This document shows, in pieces, positions 58,201 to 64,000 of a DNA stretch of 64,000 nucleotides. The stretch is from NCBI GenBank assembly GCA_950106755.1, contig OX467086.1, positions 12,976,001 to 13,040,000 on the forward strand, given 5' to 3'. Made by a program: the position numbers and the translations under genes. Numbering within the stretch: the stretch's first letter is position 1; each line of letters starts with the position of its first letter. The stretch is from Climacium dendroides (taxonomy: Eukaryota; Streptophyta; Bryopsida; Hypnales; Climaciaceae). The notes under the pieces are model-generated. The model searched no databases. It was not told the DNA's origin and saw only the letters and a program-made list of their open reading frames with translations.

Positions 58201-58739
58201 TAAGGAAAAAGAACTACAAGAAGTGACAGCTAGGGTTCTAAAACCCTAAAAAAATAATAGCTAGGGTCTCAAAACACTAAAAAAAGTGGTGACTAGGATT
58301 CAAAATCTGAAAAAGTAGGTGACTAGGATTTCAAAATTTTAAATGATGGCTTATTTATATTTTTTTTAGAATTGCCTGTATTCTTCTTGAATTGCCCAAA
58401 ACAAAATAAAATTCACTACTATGAAAATATAATTGATAATATGACTCAACGTTCCCAAACATGTTCCCTACGTTCCCTATGAAGTACTTTGGTATTCCTA
58501 ATGGCCGTATAGTATACACTTGTGAAGTACAAGGCGTAAAAATGACTGGTAGTCATATTTTGCAGTCATGTTTCTCCCCAAAATGTTGGCCTTCAAAAAT
58601 ATGACTGCAAGCAGTCGCTAGTCATCCTTAGTCATAATTCTGCAATCATAAAACACTACCATTGTTGTAGTGAATGTTAGAAAATAGTGAAAAAAGTAAC
58701 AAAAAATCACATCTATGATTGAACCTCCTTCTACTAAAA

Positions 58740-59220
58740 TGCTTCTCAATCACTCATAATTTGTTTGGATTGCTATGAAATTTCAACCACACAAACTAGA
58801 CTAGTATGTACAAGTTTAATAACAAGTATTATTGAATTTGGACATTGTATGAAGAAGTTATAGGCTGCCGAAGTTCACAGGAATCCACCAATGTTTGGAT
58901 TTTGAACTTTGAATCATTTGAAACAACTTGGATTGACATGAAAACTTTACCACATTAATTAGAATTCAGTAGAAACAAAATCCAATAAATTTTATTGAAA
59001 AAAATATTAGGTTATAAAGATACAAGCCTCCAAAGTTGCAACCATCAAATGCAATTTGGTGAGCTCAAATTGAACCTGTGAACTTTGATTGACTCCCAAA
59101 ACTATTATACATCTTGTATTGATCTGAAAATTTTATCACACAAACTAGACTAGTATGCGCAACTTCTCCAACAAGTTTTATTGAATTTGGACATTGGATG
59201 CAAAAGTTACAGCCCTTTGA
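58740..59220. repeat. diverged tandem repeat, about 175 bp period
   Basis: Three units share CACACAAACTAGACTAGTATG, reduced here to its core ACTAGACTAGTATG, and TTTTATTGAATTTGGACATTG, at about 58,785, 58,960 (diverged) and 59,140. Confidence 0.65.
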
Positions 59221-59502
59221 ATTTGACTTTTAGGCTGTGAGGACGTTTTTCATCCCATGTGATATTCAGGGGTTAAAGATGAAAGGCTTGATTGACCACT
59301 CATTGTTGTGTTAAAGAACAAAATTTTAGACCTTATTTAGGCATAGTAGAATAAATGTTTGCAAAAAACTTTGAACTTTAAAAAGTTGTGAAATCAAGTA
59401 AAGTTTCATTTCCAAAAGTCTTTTTGTCGATTTGAGCTTTTTATAAAAAGTTACGGATAAATTTTAAAGAGGCATTAGAAATTGTTAAAAAAATTACCTT
59501 CC

Positions 59503-59950
59503 AATGCCTCTCTCTATAACTTTTGATTAGAGACTTGAAATGCCAAACATATTTTTGGAGATGAAATATGTCTTAATTTCCCCCCTTTTTTAGTTCAAAG
59601 TTTTTCAAAAAAAATTCATCCACTGTGCTTAAATGAGGTCTGAATTTCTACAATGCCTCTCTCCATAACTTTTGATTGGAGGCTTGAAATGTCAAACATA
59701 TTTTTGGAGATGAAATATGTCTTAATTTCCCTCCTTTTTTAGTTCAAAGTTTTTCAAAAAAAGTTCATCTACTATGTTTAAATGAGGTCTGAATTTCTAC
59801 AATGGCTCTCTCCATAACTTTTTATTGGAGGCTTGAAATGTCAAACATATTTTTGGAGATGAAATATGTCTTAATTTCCCCCCTTTTTTTAGTTCAAAGT
59901 TTTTCAAAAAAAGTTCATCTACTATGCTTAAATGAGGTCTGAATTTCTAC
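59503..59950. repeat. three-copy 149-bp tandem repeat
   Basis: Units begin at 59,503, 59,652 and 59,801 with AATG(C/G)CTCTCTC.ATAACTT and end with GAGGTCTGAATTTCTAC. They are nearly identical, indicating recent amplification. Confidence 0.92.
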
Positions 59951-60654
59951 TTTGAATACAATTCCTGCTTTTCAATTGACTTAGTATTGAAATTGTGAAA
60001 GATAAAAAATGCAATGTTAGTATAGTGACTATGCATGGACTTGATGTTGTGTAATTATTGTACTAACTTTATATGTCTTGAATAAGTACTAATGTTGCAC
60101 AAAGTCAGTAGCCCATTGCTAAACCACTAAAATCATACATATTTTGTCAAGCATAGTTATCATGCAACTTTTAATTAGTACTTCAAACTCAAATATGAAT
60201 GATATGCCTAAACTACACTATAATCATGAATGACAATATTGTATTATAACAATATTTTCAAATGAATGAATGTAACATGAAAGCAATGCTCGACAATAAT
60301 TGTATGATTATTATTGACAATTCGTGATGAGGGAACTTTGTGATGAAGGGAACAAGTCCCTAGCAACATGGTTTAGATTTTTTCTTTTCAATTCTTTTTT
60401 CTTTTCTATGTTTTCAATGTTTTCACACCCACATAATCAAACATCATAATCTTCCATTTTCCAACTGGAAATGTAGAATTTCTGGGCAAGGGAGGTTATG
60501 ACATTATTAATGTGATTTCAAATATGTTAAATTTCAATTTCTACCATTACAATTTAGAAAGTAAGAAAACAAACAAACTTTCAAATATATTTTTTTTTAT
60601 ATTCCTTGCCTGACTTAAAAATTTGACTTTAATCTTATTGTTATAGAAATCATC
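59951..60654. other. AT-rich spacer, nothing recognised
   Basis: No gene or repeat is seen between the two tandem arrays. Confidence 0.35.
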
Positions 60655-61290
60655 TTGTGCCAAAAAATTTAATAATTAAAACAAAAAATTTCAGCCCTTG
60701 GGAAGGTGCGAAAGTTGGTAGCTATGAAATTGTTTTTCATAGTTATAAATGTTGGTTGATTGTCAATATCTTTTTTTTTGTGAATCTTTTGAAATTTTAA
60801 TTTGGCACATATGTGATTAATATAAACACAATCTTTTTCCAAAATTTTCATAATAAATTAACAATTTTTCAACCCTAGAGAGGGTGTCAAAATTTGTAGT
60901 AGTGAAATGTTTTTTCTAATTGTTTCTCAAAACTACACATGTTGGTAGATTTTGAATAGCTTCTTTTCTGTGGATTTTTTGGGCTTGAAAATTTTTAAAC
61001 ATGTTATAAACATATATATGGTTTTATTCCAAAAATTGAATTGGGAAAAGAAAAAGTCCTTGGGAGGGTATCAAAGTTGGGAGCAATAAAATTCTTCTTA
61101 TGGCTCCTCATCTTGGACTCTTGGTAGATTTCTAATATCTTATTTTGTGTACATTTTTTTACTTTCAAATTTAGCACACATATAATTAACATAAAAATCA
61201 TGTTGTGAAAAGAATTTCATGGTCAATAAATAATTTTTAGTCCTCGAGAGGCTATTAAAGTTGGCAAATGTAAAATTTTCTTCCCTCTGA
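60655..61290. repeat. diverged tandem repeat, about 180 bp period
   Basis: Four landmarks of the form CCT.G.GAGGGT.TCAAAGTTGG lie near 60,694, 60,872, 61,055 and 61,239, spaced 178-184 bp. Each is followed by a TGTTGGTAGATT-like block and a TTTAGCACATAT-like block. The copies are old. Confidence 0.75.
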
Positions 61291-61574
61291 ATGTAGAAAC
61301 GTCATTTTCATTGGTACCCTACTATACAAAGGCAATTCAAAAGATATATGTACATACACATGCATATTAAAAGCCCCCCCCAAAAGACATTCAATAAAAT
61401 TAATTACTAGTATTCCATCTTAATGAAATCAAAACCATCCTCCATATTATTGCACTCTAATCTAAACAAGCTCCATTTCTATCTTTTTTCCATTGCTACC
61501 TTTTCTCGAGTCATGAGATAGTCTTTTTTGCCCATGAGTCTAGCAACTTATCCACGAGTTATGCATTGTTGACT

Positions 61575-64000
61575 TGAATGCACAATGGACTTCCCAGATT
61601 TTATTTCTACATCAACCCTGCATATGCGTTGTTTTGTATCTGAAGAGTGGTCATCATCATTGTCCCTTTCCATCTTCTGTTTCTGCTTCCGCTTTGGAGT
61701 CAAATCCAATTTTTTTGCTTTCAAGGCTCTTAACGCAGAATCTACTTACTCTACCATTCCATTTACCGCTTGGTCATCAATTTTGAATTTCAATGGAGCA
61801 CTTTTTATTCTCTATTCCAATAGAAACTCCCTACATTGATTTATGATGTTGTCCATGCTCTTATCAAATGCCCTTGTTACTTCTACTAATAGATGACTTA
61901 TATCCCCAGACTGCCCCTCCATTTGCACAAGAGAACAAATTTCTATAGCTTCTTCCAATTTCAACAAAAAGGTCTTGCCTATCAAAGTATGATTGTATAC
62001 CCTATACTACTCAATAAACTTTTTAGCATGCTCCACCTCCTCCACATTGTTATTCAAACCTTTTCGCACTTCTTTTTCACAAAGTCAGAAGAATTTCTAG
62101 TGTTGCACACTGCAATGCCCTCCCATGCTACAACAAAACAATTCATGTACCTCGTCATTGTTAATTTCCTGTGCTTGCAACTCTATGTGTCTGTTTTTCA
62201 TCATTTACATGAAGGAATTGATCTACTTCTTTCAAAGACTTCTCGTACAATATATGTGTTTGTGCTTTGCGATCCTATTCTAAAGGTTTCCCCCAATGCT
62301 TGAAATTTTGAAATTTGAATGAATCTTGGTCAAGTGGAAAGTTCCATTGATTGTATTCATAGCCTAAGGATATACCTTCTAACATTCCAAATATTTTGTA
62401 GAATTTAGGGTTGAAAGGACAACGACATTGAGGACAAACCAAATGACGGAATGATGAATTCATTATGCATGTCACATGGAAAGTGTGGCAACATTGGCCC
62501 ATGATTAAAGCGCCTTCAGGACCATAAAGACCTTAACAAACACAACAATGATCCTCTAAAATGTCTGCTACAAGACCACAAGCATGCACTACATCCTTCT
62601 CCATCTTCTTTAGGTGTGCTATCCATGTGTCATAAGGGACCCATCCTTCCTCCACTTTTGGAGCCCAATTGATAAGAGTTTCTTCTTTTTTTGGTATGAT
62701 TTAAACGTTCAAACATGGCATCCATGTTTCTCCAACATGTAATGTTGGTGGACTCCCCTGGATGTTGAGTAACTACATTCTTGAATTTCTCTAAACAATT
62801 CATAACAACATTGCAATCTTCATCAGACTTCATTACACGTTTCTCAAGCTTTTTCTATACTCGCAATACTATGGAGGGTGTATCCTAGAGTTTTCATATC
62901 CATACCAAGTACTCAAGCTCCAATCCGTTGAAAGGCAAGTCTTCTTTAATATCCATTGTCCATTTCAATCCTTCCAATTTTGCTTGAGCAAAGACCTTTT
63001 TGTGGATTTTTTCATCCAATTTGTACTTAAGGTTCTGTAATTCACCCCCTTCAATTTGCATTGAAGTATCTACGATTATAATAGGAGGTTCACGAATGCT
63101 CATACATACTACAATTTCATTATTGTTGACATTATCAATGTCATCTACCTTTAAGATGTCAAACTTCTGCAATACTTGCACCTTCTCCAGTAAGTCTCTT
63201 GACTTTCTTTCCAAGTTAAAATGATGACATTGTCAGTTGTAACTCCATTTTTTTCCAACTCGGCTATTTGCTCTTCAAATCGTCTAATTTGTTCCTGTAG
63301 ACCAAACATTGTAGCATGCTTGCATTCAAAGTTCCTCTTGCATGTCTCCAACTTCTTTAATTTGTCATCTTGAGCCATTCTTCCTCGTATTCAATGAATT
63401 GTTTTAAATCATCCCCCTTCTCATTCATAAGCTCATCCACATACGAGATGAACTTCAAAAAAGCCAAGGCATCATTCAACAATGTAGGGGACATGTTGGA
63501 CAGTTCTTCTACCATTGCCAAAATTTTTGGGGTGATTTCCAATAATAGACCTATTGATAATGTCAATGTAGAAGCAATATTAATAAAATAAGCTACATTT
63601 GATCCACATTTGAAGAGATTAGAACTCCTCGACTTGTTTTAAGCATTTGATTTCCATCGTTCTTTCATGAAGGTACTCCACCAAAAAACAATCTACAACA
63701 TCTCTTTCAGTACTTGCTCATTGGACATTTCATTCAAAAATTGCAAATTTGACATGCTCATAGTTGACAAAAGCGGATATGTTTCCTTAATTTTTGCCCC
63801 ATCCATGCTTGAAATTATTATCACATCCTCAAGTTCTTTACTTCTTTTCCATTTTTTTGTGGAGAAAGCACTTCACTACTTTGGTGGAATGTGGAGTCGA
63901 TGTCATTGGCAAAGATGGATTTGGCGGGTTTTGTTCCAAAAAATTTAGAGCATTTGTATCTAAGAAATTATCAATTTTTGCATTTGCCCTTGCAACTTCT
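61575..64000 (-). pseudogene. decayed coiled-coil / RING-like protein gene (runs off the window)
   Basis: Minus-strand frames align head to tail but shift frame several times. From the window edge: STPHSTKVVKCFLHKK, then FLKFISYVDELMNEKGDDLK and YEEEWLKM, continuing in another frame as DDKLKKLETCKRNFECKH and FEEQIAELEKNGVTTDNVI, then ERKSRDLLEKVQVLQKFDIL. Next comes a cysteine/histidine region, DHCCVC-stop-GLYGPEGALIMG, QCCHTFHVTC and LVCPQCRCPF, whose C-x2-C / C-x-H / C / C-x2-C spacing is RING-like. The 3' part (61,575-62,010) reads LEEAIEICSLVQMEGQSGD, DKSMDNIINQCREFLLE and a basic tail. At least three frameshifts and about six stops make it non-functional. RING proteins are usually ubiquitin ligases, but I do not recognise this family. 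Confidence 0.6.

Larger units (their letters stand above)
56477..58672. mobile_element. non-autonomous CACTA element with AAT target duplication
   Basis: The left terminus is TACTACAACAA (first base changed from C) followed by GCAGTGTTTTATGATTGCA; the right terminus, inverted, is CACTACAACAA followed by GGTAGTGTTTTATGATTGCA. The flanking triplets 56,474-56,476 and 58,673-58,675 are both AAT, the 3-base target duplication expected of CACTA/EnSpm transposons. The interior has a sub-terminal repeat array, an AT microsatellite and an A-rich minisatellite, and no transposase. It must therefore depend on an element elsewhere. Confidence 0.9.

Overview
The window reads as nuclear DNA of a land plant. 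The evidence is a GRAS transcription factor, a multi-exon gene with GT-AG introns, plant-type DNA transposons (CACTA, PIF/Harbinger, hAT-like BED, Stowaway-like MITEs, a Ulp1-bearing element) and a short tract of TTTAGGG telomere-type heptamers. The kinase plus SERAC1-like hydrolase architecture recalls modules known from bryophyte resistance genes, so a non-flowering plant is plausible, but I cannot name the species. Most of the window is AT-rich, gene-poor repeat DNA.

Region 1 (about 0.3-13.4 kb) looks like one large transposon-like unit. Its two flanks hold related T-rich/A-rich tandem arrays in inverted orientation (about 620-1310 and 11,900-13,270). Between them lie a decayed minus-strand gene ending in a Ulp1-type (C48) cysteine protease domain (2,574-8,075) and a small intact ORF (10,391-10,849). 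The octamer GAAACACT occurs about 15 times here and is nearly absent elsewhere. The Ulp1 gene keeps one frame over kilobases, interrupted only by stop codons, without visible frameshifts in the long exons.

Region 2 (13.6-23.5 kb) is the genic island, all on the minus strand. It holds an unrecognised protein with 15-residue tandem repeats (13,627-14,793), an intact two-exon SCL32-like GRAS gene (15,267-16,922, 456 aa), and an intact 13-exon gene (17,972-23,468, 935 aa). The last encodes two C2-like domains, a protein kinase domain lacking the HRD and DFG aspartates, and a SERAC1-like alpha/beta hydrolase with an intact GHSFGG elbow. This three-part protein is the most interesting gene in the window. 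A Stowaway-like MITE and a second inverted repeat sit in its introns.

Region 3 (23.5-64 kb) is transposon and satellite territory: a foldback MITE at 26.2 kb; a broken PIF/Harbinger pair (transposase 30.9-32.5 kb, Myb/SANT-like partner on the opposite strand 33.1-33.9 kb); a terminal-inverted-repeat element (36.6-37.4 kb) abutting a CACTA-type terminus (37.4-40.9 kb); a 75-bp-arm hairpin at 45.6 kb; scattered GC-rich minisatellites (47.5-55.3 kb); an interstitial telomere-like tract (52.24 kb); a BED zinc-finger fragment (54.6 kb); a well-delimited CACTA element with an AAT target duplication (56,477-58,672); several 150-185 bp tandem repeats (58.7-61.3 kb); and a pseudogene of a coiled-coil/RING-like protein running off the right edge. 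I saw no rRNA, tRNA or CRISPR array.
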